From Trinickia symbiotica (lineage in GTDB: Bacteria; Pseudomonadota; Gammaproteobacteria; Burkholderiales; Burkholderiaceae): a stretch of DNA of 64,000 nucleotides. The translations under genes and the position numbers were made by a program. Numbering within the stretch: the first letter of the stretch is position 1; every line of letters begins with the position of its first letter. The stretch lies in NCBI RefSeq assembly GCF_002934455.1, contig NZ_PTIR01000005.1, positions 1 through 64,000 on the forward strand, written 5' to 3'. The notes beneath the pieces are model-generated. The model saw only the letters and a program-made list of their open reading frames with translations, was not told where the DNA came from and did not search any database. This document shows, piece by piece, positions 9,381 through 18,130 of this stretch.

Positions 9381-11948
9381 CTAGCTCATGTCGGCCAATG
9401 AGACGTCCACGCGGCGCAGAAGTTGGTCGGTACTCTGCTCCCACGTCAGCCAAGGCATGCCTGCCGAACGAGGCACCTCGTTCATGCGATAGAGTTCAAG
9501 CCAGTCCAAGAGGGCTCGCGCTAACGAAACGCCATCGTGTCCGTCGAACCAGAAGGCGTGATTACCGGCAACTTCCTTAAACACCGGGATGTTCCGCGCA
9601 ATGATAGGCAGCTCGCGTTGAGCTGCCTCTACGAGTGGCAGCCCGAACCCTTCATACTCTGAAGCCGCGATCAATGCCGAAGTTGTCTCGTACAATCGAT
9701 CGAGATATTCGTCACTGACTCCCTCAAGCCAAAACAGCCGTGTCCCAGCCTGCGGGTGGCCGCGCAGACGGTCAACAACCTCTTCCATATGCCATCCCGC
9801 CTTCCCGACAATGACGAGATTGACGTTTTCGCCCTTCGACCAGAGAGACTCGAACGCATCGATCGCCTGTGTATAGCCCTTTCTCGGCTCGATTGTCCCC
9901 ACCATCAAAAAACTCGGTACGGACTTGATCGCGGCGAGCACCTGCGACGCGTTCTCCGGTAGCCCAACCGTCGGCTGGCTGTTGCCGATGTCCGCGCCTA
10001 AGTGGAAATGGGAGATACGCGGCGTCCGGCCAAGACCCGGCCTTTTCTCCTCGAACCAACGCTCCACGTCGTGCGCCACCGCTTCGGAAATGCAAATAAG
10101 ACTGTCCGCGTAGCTAGCGAGGCCGTCGATCCAATGGGTAAACGCCTGAGTCATTCCGGTCGTATGCCACCGTGTGTTCATTAGCGGCGTCAGGTCATAG
10201 ACGACGTAGTGAATGTGGACTCCGGTTTCCTCCAATTGACGCAGCGTTTCATTGAACGCTGGAAAGAGGTGCGCAGTAAGGTCCAGCCCGACGAAAATAT
10301 CGTCCTTCCCGAAAGTTATCGGAACATCCTGAACACCCTCGGTCGGCAAGCCCAGGAACTTGGCGACAAAGGACTTCGCATACAGCAATCCGTGACCATC
10401 CTTCGTGTAGACGGCCTCCACGCGATACCCCGCTGGCGGATGCTTAAGGAGCCTCAATAAGATGCTCCGCACAACCCTCTGAATGCCCGACTTGGCATCA
10501 CGGTTGACTAACTCTGAAATGTCGACAAGTAGCTGTCGCTCGCCGCATGCGCGGTCGATAACGCGCTGGTTCATTCGCAAACACTCCCTGAGCATCGTAT
10601 GCTCGGCATCCGAAGCTTCCCTCCCCAGCTCCGCCGAATCTCGTTTCAATTCGGCCGCAATCCGTTCATAGCCGTTTGCCACGGTCTGATCGTCTATACG
10701 CGAGAGCGCGGCCGCGGCTCCCTCAAATGCCCCTTCGAAGCCATCGAGCGCCAGCAGCGCGGAGCGTTCCCAAGAGAACTTTTTAACTTGTAGCGCGCAG
10801 TGGCGCTTGAGCTCCAAAAGGAAACCGTCATCGGTCAAACACCGAAGCATCACGCGCGCAATATCCGCGACGGAAAGCGGGTCGAACAATCCCTCATCGA
10901 ATCCGATGACCTCGGGCAGGCTCGTGGAATTGGATGCAATTACTGGCGCACCGCAGGCCATCGCCTCCAGCGCGGGCAGCCCGAATCCCTCGTGCAACGA
11001 CGGAAAGACACAAAATTGGCAAAGGCCATAAATGGCCGTGAGTTGTTCGTCGGGCACGTAATCGGTCAGCACCAGTTGGTTTGGACCGAGTCCGACACTG
11101 CGAGCCTTTGCTTGAAGGGCCTCTCCCATTCCTTCCGGAACCTTACTGCCAATGACGAGTTGCAGTCCGTCCCGAACCGACATTGGCAAGCTAGCGAACG
11201 CCTCGATCAGTCGATCGAGGTTCTTCCGCGGATCGAAGCCACCTGGCACATAGAGTACGAACGGATTGGCGATACCGTGCTCGGCGAGGAGCAATTCACG
11301 TGCGGCCTCTTCAGAAATCGGCGCCGGCTTGAACTGATCGCCAATCGCTGCCGAGATGTTGATAACCCGGTCCGCCGAAATATGCAGCAGATCGATCGCC
11401 TCCAAGCGCGAGTGCGCGGATATCGCCAGCAGATAGTCGGCCCGTTTCAGCTGCTCCAACTTGCGCAGGTAGAAAGAACGATAACCAGAATCCACAAGGT
11501 AGGCTTCGCTCATTACATACGGTATCAAGTCGTATAGCGTAACGGCCGTCGGAAGCCTTGCCGAGCCGCAATCTATTGCGACGACGGATTCGTCACCCCA
11601 CCCTTCGAATAGGCTCGAGACATGCAAGACGTCCGGCCTCAGCGCGGCGAGGAACTCTTCGCGGACGAACTCAGACGCCCGTCTACGCCATTCACTGCCA
11701 GGGGTGACTCCCTCCGTTTCCGGCAAGCTGGAGAAGACCAGAATCCGGTCTTGGGACAATAAGCCCGCGAAGGAGGTTCTAAGCGGTTCTATCGTTTCCG
11801 GAAATTTGCCGTTCAGCACGACATACACTTCGTGCCCGCGGCGCTCGGCGTCCGCGACCATCGCTAGGGCGAGTGACAGCGAATACCTGCCGATCCCTCT
11901 GAACCTGCTCTCGCTTTGCGCGGCCTGCAGATCGATCACTATGCGCAT
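9381..11948 (-). CDS. Two-domain GT4 glycosyltransferase, WbdA-like fusion
   Basis: An 855-residue fusion of two complete GT-B enzymes, like the bifunctional polymerising transferases (WbdA type) of ABC-transporter-dependent O-antigens. Domain 1 (about 1-430) starts MRIVIDLQAAQSESRFRGIG and has HEGFGLPALE; it is paralogous to the gene at 4115. Domain 2 (about 475-850) starts LLVDISELVNRDAKSGIQRV and has YEGFGLPLVE; it is paralogous to the gene at 14542-15768. The ATG at 11948 is preferred over an in-frame start 39 bases upstream because the protein begins at the family's conserved methionine. This ATG overlaps the end of the preceding gene by ten bases, suggesting translational coupling. Two domains with different relatives suggest two linkages made by one chain. 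Confidence 0.9.
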   Translation of the reverse strand: MRIVIDLQAAQSESRFRGIGRYSLSLALAMVADAERRGHEVYVVLNGKFPETIEPLRTSFAGLLSQDRILVFSSLPETEGVTPGSEWRRRASEFVREEFLAALRPDVLHVSSLFEGWGDESVVAIDCGSARLPTAVTLYDLIPYVMSEAYLVDSGYRSFYLRKLEQLKRADYLLAISAHSRLEAIDLLHISADRVINISAAIGDQFKPAPISEEAARELLLAEHGIANPFVLYVPGGFDPRKNLDRLIEAFASLPMSVRDGLQLVIGSKVPEGMGEALQAKARSVGLGPNQLVLTDYVPDEQLTAIYGLCQFCVFPSLHEGFGLPALEAMACGAPVIASNSTSLPEVIGFDEGLFDPLSVADIARVMLRCLTDDGFLLELKRHCALQVKKFSWERSALLALDGFEGAFEGAAAALSRIDDQTVANGYERIAAELKRDSAELGREASDAEHTMLRECLRMNQRVIDRACGERQLLVDISELVNRDAKSGIQRVVRSILLRLLKHPPAGYRVEAVYTKDGHGLLYAKSFVAKFLGLPTEGVQDVPITFGKDDIFVGLDLTAHLFPAFNETLRQLEETGVHIHYVVYDLTPLMNTRWHTTGMTQAFTHWIDGLASYADSLICISEAVAHDVERWFEEKRPGLGRTPRISHFHLGADIGNSQPTVGLPENASQVLAAIKSVPSFLMVGTIEPRKGYTQAIDAFESLWSKGENVNLVIVGKAGWHMEEVVDRLRGHPQAGTRLFWLEGVSDEYLDRLYETTSALIAASEYEGFGLPLVEAAQRELPIIARNIPVFKEVAGNHAFWFDGHDGVSLARALLDWLELYRMNEVPRSAGMPWLTWEQSTDQLLRRVDVSLADMS

Positions 11949-13672
11949 AACGTTCCCGTGTCCAAAGTCGGGCCCGGGCCGACCCATGGTTGAAACTGGA
12001 GTTCGCCAACTGCGACGCCAAGGACGCGACCAGCGACGACCACGTCCTGCGATTGATTGACCACCAAGGTCACCTCGGACGTCACTTCCCCGTCAGTTGG
12101 CTCGACGGCGAGACTTAAGCGGCTCCATTCATGACCTACCGGCACGCCAGCCAACTTGCGTTTGCCCGCGACCAGTACGTCGATCGTCGCATCGCCCTGC
12201 GCAGACCTCCAGACAAAATTCAGATGGCCGGGGCGTGAACGGAACGTCGCGCGGCGTGCGCTCCACGCAAAATATCTATGCGGATCCCGCTCGATCGGGA
12301 AAAAGCCCGTGCTTCCCTGCAAAAGCTCGTCAAAAGCCTCGAGTTCCTTGAAGCCAGGAGTTGTCGCCTCCATGAACTCGACGTCTCTCAAAGCCACGCC
12401 ACGCTCGGCCGATCCCGCTCCGCCAGTCAGTTCGATAGTGACTGCCCTAAACGCGCAGTCCTCTTTCTCGGGAACAACGATCTGAAAGGATGTCCAATCT
12501 GCCGGGACGTGGACGTATTGATGAGCTAGCTCTCCGTCGATCCGGACTTCGACCGTCCCGCCGACCTCCGTCCGCCAGATCCCGCTTATTGCACCCGGCC
12601 TGCAGTCAAACGTGGCCGTCTGTCTCGTCCATGCAAATCTGTGTTGCCCGTCGGCCTCGATATCCAGAAAGCCGCCGAGCAACCTCTCCGTATCCGGTAG
12701 ATTGGCCGGGTCCTTATAAAGCTCGACCAACCGATCGACCACTCGCGCCCACGTGAAATTCGCACTGGCGACCAGGGTCGAAAGGAAACTCCGGGGTGCG
12801 TCAACACTCTTTTCGACGGCGTCCGCAATACCCGCTGTGTCGTGAGGATCGACATACGTCGCACCGGCACCAAAATACTCCCTGGTGCACCCCTCTCGAG
12901 TGACGACGACGGGCACGCCAGCTGCGAATGCTTCGAGTGCGGCTAAGCCTGGGGTCTCCAGCATGCTCGGCAACGCGAAGACAGAACACGCGGAGTACGC
13001 CGACCGCAACAGGTCCGACTCGTGACCGAGCGGCCCGATGTACCGGAGCTGGTCTCCGCCTTCCGCGAAGCACTCGTCCGCGTACGCCCGATCGCGTACG
13101 TGCCCGATTAACACCAACTGCAGTTGGGGATGGGCCTTCAATGCACGAACGAGTTCGAGCTGGTTCTTACGCGGCTCGACGTTCGCGACGTTCAGGACGA
13201 ACTTCCCGGCAATGCCGAAACTCTCCCGGAAAAGCTGCCCGTCTACCGGCTTCAAAAAGTATTGATCGATGCCGTTATAGACGGTAAAGAACTTCTCACG
13301 CGGGATATTAAAAATCCTAGCGAGCAGATCGCACTCGGCGTTTGAGTTGCAGACTACTCGGTCAGCCAGCACGAAAATGAGACGAATTTCATCGAACGGA
13401 TAATTGGATTTCGATTCCTCGGTAATCCAAAGGTTCGGTGACACGACGAGCGGCATCCCGATGTTCTTCACGAACGCGCAGAAGTGAAGCGAGCCGCTCA
13501 TGCACGAGAAGTAATGAACTACTTCATGATCCTTGAAACGCGGGTTCCACAGGTCCAATAGCGTGACGTCTACCCCCCGCCGGCCGAGGTGCTTGCGGTA
13601 TTGCTGGAGCTGAATCTCTCCTCCGCCAGGCGTATGAAATGCCATCGGGTAGGTGTTGAACAATATCTTCAT
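11939..13672 (-). CDS. GT4 glycosyltransferase with two C-terminal beta-sandwich repeats
   Basis: A 577-residue protein. Residues 1 to about 330 are a GT4 glycosyltransferase starting MKILFNTYPMAFHTPGGGEI, with LNVANVEPRKNQ and a donor region LETPGLAALEAFAAG. Two related domains of about 100 residues follow (about 335-450 and 460-570). The first contains HRFAWTRQTATFDCRPG, the second HRYFAWSARRATFRSRPG, so they arose by internal duplication. The second ends in RVLGVAVGELQF, similar to the end of the sulfotransferase. The N-terminal domain is related to the gene at 17145-18116. The extra domains may bind the glycan acceptor or mediate protein contacts. Substrate unknown. Confidence 0.85.
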   Translation of the reverse strand: MKILFNTYPMAFHTPGGGEIQLQQYRKHLGRRGVDVTLLDLWNPRFKDHEVVHYFSCMSGSLHFCAFVKNIGMPLVVSPNLWITEESKSNYPFDEIRLIFVLADRVVCNSNAECDLLARIFNIPREKFFTVYNGIDQYFLKPVDGQLFRESFGIAGKFVLNVANVEPRKNQLELVRALKAHPQLQLVLIGHVRDRAYADECFAEGGDQLRYIGPLGHESDLLRSAYSACSVFALPSMLETPGLAALEAFAAGVPVVVTREGCTREYFGAGATYVDPHDTAGIADAVEKSVDAPRSFLSTLVASANFTWARVVDRLVELYKDPANLPDTERLLGGFLDIEADGQHRFAWTRQTATFDCRPGAISGIWRTEVGGTVEVRIDGELAHQYVHVPADWTSFQIVVPEKEDCAFRAVTIELTGGAGSAERGVALRDVEFMEATTPGFKELEAFDELLQGSTGFFPIERDPHRYFAWSARRATFRSRPGHLNFVWRSAQGDATIDVLVAGKRKLAGVPVGHEWSRLSLAVEPTDGEVTSEVTLVVNQSQDVVVAGRVLGVAVGELQFQPWVGPGPTLDTGTLCA

Positions 13673-13810
13673 ATCTTTCGTTCTATGTGGACCAATTGGG
13701 CCTACGAATACGTACCGGCTTAGGATTGCGAGCCGAGGCTCGCCCCAGCGCGCACCCGATCAGATAGACCTATAAGCAATGCCGCCGCTTGCTGAAGTGG
13801 AAGGCGTCGG

Positions 13811-14563
13811 CTACTGCTGGTTCCAGACTGTCTGCATCAACCAGTCCCTGCCTGTAATCCCCGAAGCTTCGTCCGAAAGCAAAAAGAGGACGAGGTTAGC
13901 CACCTCGACGGGTGTATTGAAACGCTTGAGCTCTAGCGGTTCACAGACACCTGCGTAGAATTGCTCAGAGCTGATGCCCTGCTCAGCAGCCATCCGGTCC
14001 ACGTCCTTGAACGACATTTCCGTACCGACCCAGCCCGGGCACACCGCGTTGACCGTGATGCCTTCCGCACCGAGCTCTTTCGCCCAGCACTTAGTCATGC
14101 CGATCAATCCGAATTTGGAAGCGCAGTAAGCGGAATAACCCGTGCGGCCCTCCTGACCCAACTGTGACGCAATGTTCACGATGCGCCCAGGGCGAGAGAG
14201 GCGCGACAACAATCCTTTGGTGAGCAGGTACGGCCCGACCAGATTGGTGCTCAACACTTCATCGAGTGGGTCGTCCCCAGCATCGAGGATGCCGAAAGTC
14301 CTGCAGATGCCGGCGTTGTTGACGATAGCCCACAGATCGCTTTTCCAGGTCTGGTTGAACCCGGCGACGGCATCGCGGTCGGCAAGGTCGAGCACATGCA
14401 CCCGAGCGTCCGTTTGCCTGACCCATTCTGCTTCGAGCAATGTCTTTGCAGACGTTTCGCTGCTGACGAGCAGTTCCGTCAGATAGCCTTTGCCGGCAAG
14501 TGTCTCCGCGATCGAAAACCCAATACCGCGTCCTGCGCCTGTTACAAGGACTCGCTTGCGCAT
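13811..14563 (-). CDS. Short-chain dehydrogenase/reductase in the glycan locus
   Basis: A 250-residue NAD(P)-dependent oxidoreductase of the classical SDR family. The Gly-rich loop is TGAGRGIG, the structural motif NNAG is present, and the catalytic set is Ser (IASQLGQEG) and YCASK. The start at 14563 (MRKRVLVTG) is chosen over long upstream extensions because it overlaps the preceding gene by only 22 bases. SDRs of this form are annotated for many substrates, including 3-oxoacyl-ACP, so sequence alone does not give the reaction. Position two genes after the sugar phosphate cyclase (15933-17141) suggests it reduces the keto-cyclitol or another sugar ketone. That is inference. Confidence 0.8.
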   Translation of the reverse strand: MRKRVLVTGAGRGIGFSIAETLAGKGYLTELLVSSETSAKTLLEAEWVRQTDARVHVLDLADRDAVAGFNQTWKSDLWAIVNNAGICRTFGILDAGDDPLDEVLSTNLVGPYLLTKGLLSRLSRPGRIVNIASQLGQEGRTGYSAYCASKFGLIGMTKCWAKELGAEGITVNAVCPGWVGTEMSFKDVDRMAAEQGISSEQFYAGVCEPLELKRFNTPVEVANLVLFLLSDEASGITGRDWLMQTVWNQQ

Positions 14564-15768
14564 TTCTCGCTCCAGAAGTGTTCGTTGCCGAGCATCCTGC
14601 CCACCGCTGCCATCAGTTGCTTCGCCGACTCGGCCCACGACAGCACTTCCATGCCATCGGGATAGACGCATTTGCCCGACTCGCGTGCAGCCAACCACGA
14701 GACGAGCAGGTCGTGCAGATCGTCCGCAGACGCCCCGTTGAAATAAGTTGCCGAATTTCCGCACACTTCGCGGAACACAGGGATGTCCCGCACGATCAAT
14801 GGCACGTTGTGATGCGCAGCTTCGACGAGCGGCAATCCGAACCCCTCAGCCAGGGACAGCCCGAGTAAGGCGGATGACGACTCGTAGACGCCCCTCAAAT
14901 ACTCATCGGTAATCCCTTCGAGCCAGAACAAGCGTTTGCCGCGCATCGAATGCGCTTGCAGTCTCGCGACCAAGCGCTCAATCTTCCACCCGACCCGGCC
15001 GACAAACACGAGATCGACGTCAGCGCCTTCGGCCCAAAGTCGTTCGAACGCATCGAGTGCAAGCTCGTGTCCCTTGCGCGGCTCGAGCGTGCCGACCATC
15101 AGGAATGTCGACGACGACTTGAGCCGGGCGAGCACTTCTTCGGCATCATCGGGCAAACCCATCGACGGAACGCTCTCGGCAATGTCGGAACCCAGATGGA
15201 AATACTCGAGTTTCGGCAATACCTCACGCTTGGGCTTATGCTTGGCGAGCCAAGCACGCAGGTCTTGTCGTACGGAGTCCGAAATGCACACAAGGCCGTC
15301 CGCCTCCTCGCTTACGCATTCGAACCAGTAGTTGAAGAGTGCAAGGTAGTCGTTGCCCTCGAACCATGCATTCGTCCCATGAAACCATTCCGGATACATC
15401 AACGGGATCAGATCGTAGATCACGAAGTAGACGGCAGCGCCGGACTCTCGAAATCGAACGACCTCCTGACGCAATTCAGGGGTGATGTTGTAGGCAAGAT
15501 CGACGCTGAGAAAAATGTCCCCTGCCCGAGGCTCAATATGTCGTTCACTGACCATGAGATCGCGACTGCCGTCACCGCGCGCATCGGACGCCGCCAGGGC
15601 GGTCACGTAGCGCCCCGTCGTCTTGTCGCCGCGCACGGGAACGACCGCCCAGTCCGCGGGCGGCTGCGATTGCAGCGCCAGCAGCAACCCGCGCGTGACA
15701 CGTTGAATGCCGGTTCCCTTATCGAACCCGACAAGCTCTGTCACATCAAAAAATAAGCGGTGACACAT
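14542..15768 (-). CDS. GT4 glycosyltransferase
   Basis: A 408-residue GT-B glycosyltransferase beginning MCHRLFFDVTELVGFDKGTG at ATG 15768. The frame remains open far upstream, but that part overlaps the cyclase gene and has no protein character. Core features are FLMVGTLEPRKGHELALDAF and LAEGFGLPLVE. It is paralogous to domain 2 of the fusion at 9381-11948 across its whole length. It lies 164 bases after the cyclase stop and overlaps the SDR start by 22 bases. Its position between cyclase and SDR makes it a candidate to transfer the unusual sugar, but donor is not established. Confidence 0.87.
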   Translation of the reverse strand: MCHRLFFDVTELVGFDKGTGIQRVTRGLLLALQSQPPADWAVVPVRGDKTTGRYVTALAASDARGDGSRDLMVSERHIEPRAGDIFLSVDLAYNITPELRQEVVRFRESGAAVYFVIYDLIPLMYPEWFHGTNAWFEGNDYLALFNYWFECVSEEADGLVCISDSVRQDLRAWLAKHKPKREVLPKLEYFHLGSDIAESVPSMGLPDDAEEVLARLKSSSTFLMVGTLEPRKGHELALDAFERLWAEGADVDLVFVGRVGWKIERLVARLQAHSMRGKRLFWLEGITDEYLRGVYESSSALLGLSLAEGFGLPLVEAAHHNVPLIVRDIPVFREVCGNSATYFNGASADDLHDLLVSWLAARESGKCVYPDGMEVLSWAESAKQLMAAVGRMLGNEHFWSEKCASESL

Positions 15769-15932
15769 GAATACGTCGATCTCACAAGAAACGCGCGTCT
15801 CCCGCGCTGAGCGTAGCTGAACGATAGGATCTACGCTCCTTTCACGGTGCTGCAACCCGCACCGACGGATGGAACAACACGTCCACGCACGAACCGCGTC
15901 GCGCGCTCCGAATGAATCGTCAAAATCCTCGC

Positions 15933-17141
15933 TCAGACGACCCGCAGTGAATCGCGAGCACCTTGGCGTCGGTTTCTCTCGATCGCCTCGAAGATCACTT
16001 CCTGATCGATGTAATGACCGAAATTGCCGTTGTTTGTCGGCGCCATCACGCCTGCGGTGCGCACGAGACCCATGTAAGCCTTGCCGCTCAGGAAGTGCTT
16101 GTCGTAGCGAATCTTTTCCCAGATGTCCGATAGCGAATAAGCTTCCGGTACGGTTGTCGGCAAGCCGATACGTCGAAAGACGTCGTAGTGGAGCTCGACA
16201 GTTTCTTCGTCGGACAATCCCAGCAGCAGTGCGACCTCTGACGAGACGCACATGCCGATCGCGATTCCTTCACCGTGATAGACCTCGCCTTCGGACAGGT
16301 GCTCGACAGCATGACCGATCGCGTGCCCATATTGCTTCAGCGTCTCGTCGTAGTCGGAGTCGAGATCGCCACTCATGACCTCGAGTTTCAGCTCGATCGA
16401 TCGCGTCACGACTTCGGTAAGAAAGTCGGGATCGACAAGATGCTCGCTGTTCGATGTGATGAACGACAGGAACTTCGTGTCCTGACAAATCGCGTGCTTG
16501 ATCGCTTCCGAGAGACCATCGCGGATCAATCGCACGTCGAGCGTGCGCAGCACGAGCGGATCGACAACGATCTTAGATGCAGGGTAGTAGCTTCCGATCA
16601 GATTCTTGCCATGATCGAAGTTGATCGCTTGCTTGAAATCGATCGCCGCATCGACCTGCGACAGCAGGCTCGTGGGGAAGTGAACGAGCCCGATGCCGCG
16701 ATACAACGTCGAAGCGAGAAAGCCCGCGAGGTTGTTCACGACACCGCCGCCCAGGCTGAAGATGACCGAGTACTTATCGAATCCGTAGTCGAGCGCCTTC
16801 TCCACGAGCTGCGAATATACCTTGAAGCTCTTCGAACTCTCGCTCGCCGGCACCACGAGCGTGCGCACGGAGCGCCCCGAGCGTTCGATGCTCTCGAGCA
16901 CACGACGCAAATAGAGCTTTTCGACGTTCTTGTCGGTCACGAGCAGGTGTTTGGACTCCTTGCGAATGTGATCGAACACGCCCATTGCGTCGAGATGGCG
17001 CAATGAATCCTTCCTTACGATCACTTCGCTTTGCAACCGCTTGTCTGCATGAAAGCTAAAGTTGCGTGTCGTCTGCTCGCTCATTTTGTTCTCGTGCACG
17101 GCCGCCCGTGCTGCCTGAATGTTGGATTTCATTTCAGCCAT
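15933..17141 (-). CDS. Sugar phosphate cyclase, 2-deoxy-scyllo-inosose synthase-like
   Basis: A 402-residue member of the dehydroquinate synthase superfamily, NAD- and metal-dependent enzymes that close a sugar phosphate into a carbocycle. The NAD loop GGGVVNNLAG is at 131-140. The predicted metal ligands are E212 (LSEAIKHA), H273 (QYGHAIGH) and H289 (VYHGEGIAIGM). The active-site stretch is PTSLLSQVDAAIDFKQAINF, and its FKQAIN resembles the LKQAVN of 2-deoxy-scyllo-inosose synthases rather than the VGGKTGVN of true dehydroquinate synthase. ATG 17141 has GAGGG eight bases upstream inside the preceding gene. No shikimate genes are nearby; neighbours are glycosyltransferases and an SDR. It probably makes a cyclitol for the surface glycan. 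No aminotransferase is present, which argues against an aminoglycoside pathway. Exact substrate is unknown. Confidence 0.8.
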   Translation of the reverse strand: MAEMKSNIQAARAAVHENKMSEQTTRNFSFHADKRLQSEVIVRKDSLRHLDAMGVFDHIRKESKHLLVTDKNVEKLYLRRVLESIERSGRSVRTLVVPASESSKSFKVYSQLVEKALDYGFDKYSVIFSLGGGVVNNLAGFLASTLYRGIGLVHFPTSLLSQVDAAIDFKQAINFDHGKNLIGSYYPASKIVVDPLVLRTLDVRLIRDGLSEAIKHAICQDTKFLSFITSNSEHLVDPDFLTEVVTRSIELKLEVMSGDLDSDYDETLKQYGHAIGHAVEHLSEGEVYHGEGIAIGMCVSSEVALLLGLSDEETVELHYDVFRRIGLPTTVPEAYSLSDIWEKIRYDKHFLSGKAYMGLVRTAGVMAPTNNGNFGHYIDQEVIFEAIERNRRQGARDSLRVV

Positions 17142-17144
17142 GGT

Positions 17145-18116
17145 TTATGCCCTCACTTTAAGCACGCGCACGAGCGGCTCTAGACATTGCGGCATCAGAT
17201 ACTTGTTGTGAACATGCCGCTGCAACTCCGGCGAAACCGGTGTCCTCAACGCGGCCTCTACGCCGCGCTGAATCGAGGCGGTCGACATCGGATCGACCTG
17301 GTGCACGAGTTCTCCTCCAAAGTGCTCTTGCGTCCATGCACCGGCCGACAACACCATCGGCACTCGGGAAAGGCCCGCCTCGAACGCGGAGAAACCCGCC
17401 GGTTCGAGCGAGACTTCTATGAACGCTTTCGCACCGCGCAGCGCCGACCGCAGGACTTCGGACTTCGGCTGCAGGTACGGCAAAAACTTGAAGTGAGATG
17501 GAGCGGCCTTCACGCATGCTTCGTAATAGGCTCGATCACGGTAATCACCAACAAACACTAGCGGAATCTTCGACTCTCGCAACGCGTGGATGGCGGACAG
17601 TTGGTTCTTCCGTTCTTCAATGATGCCGACAGCCAGCAGATAATCGTCCAGCCTGTACGTCTGTTTGAAAAGCTCGCCGTCTACGAGCTCCTCGAAGCAC
17701 GAATCGACGCCCCAACGATAGAAGGCCACCTTGCTCGAATCGAGGCGCACATGCTCGACTACGTTTTCGTATTCGCTGTTCGATTTAAAGACGACTACGT
17801 CCGCCAGTTCGAAGAATTCCGCGACGGAATCCTTCTCGGACTGTGCAGGTGCCTTCGACCACCAGATGCTCGGCAGCAACACGAGCTTCTTGCCGGCAGC
17901 CTTGACTTCGCGAACAAACTCGATGCCGGTAGGAACGACCGAATAGTGCAGAACCACGTCGTACTTATTGAGCGGCTGGGCAGTCGGCCCGTACAGATCT
18001 GCGCGCACGCCGAGTTGCCGCAGGTTGTTCATCAGGTCGACCAGCTCCAGCTCTCCGCCCCCGCGGTGCAAAAACGCCGCTGGATAGGTGGTGATCAGTA
18101 CTCGCGAATCGCTCAT
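17145..18116 (-). CDS. GT4-like glycosyltransferase
   Basis: A 323-residue protein beginning MSDSRVLITTYPAAFLHRGG at ATG 18116, 14 bases after the previous stop. It shares the YPxAF...GGGE start and IEERKNQLSAIHAL with the N-terminal domain of the gene at 11939-13672, so it is a GT-B family relative. The donor loop is degenerate (SLEPAGFSAFEAGLSRVPMV), keeping the second Glu. It ends three bases before the cyclase start, so the two are probably translated together. Substrate unknown. Confidence 0.8.
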   Translation of the reverse strand: MSDSRVLITTYPAAFLHRGGGELELVDLMNNLRQLGVRADLYGPTAQPLNKYDVVLHYSVVPTGIEFVREVKAAGKKLVLLPSIWWSKAPAQSEKDSVAEFFELADVVVFKSNSEYENVVEHVRLDSSKVAFYRWGVDSCFEELVDGELFKQTYRLDDYLLAVGIIEERKNQLSAIHALRESKIPLVFVGDYRDRAYYEACVKAAPSHFKFLPYLQPKSEVLRSALRGAKAFIEVSLEPAGFSAFEAGLSRVPMVLSAGAWTQEHFGGELVHQVDPMSTASIQRGVEAALRTPVSPELQRHVHNKYLMPQCLEPLVRVLKVRA

Positions 18117-18130
18117 TCGATACTCCCGGA

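Noticed and set aside
15933..17141. Plain aroB (dehydroquinate synthase)
   Set aside because: The GGK-TGVN active-site pattern is replaced by DFKQAIN, the protein is longer than usual, and no aroK partner is adjacent.
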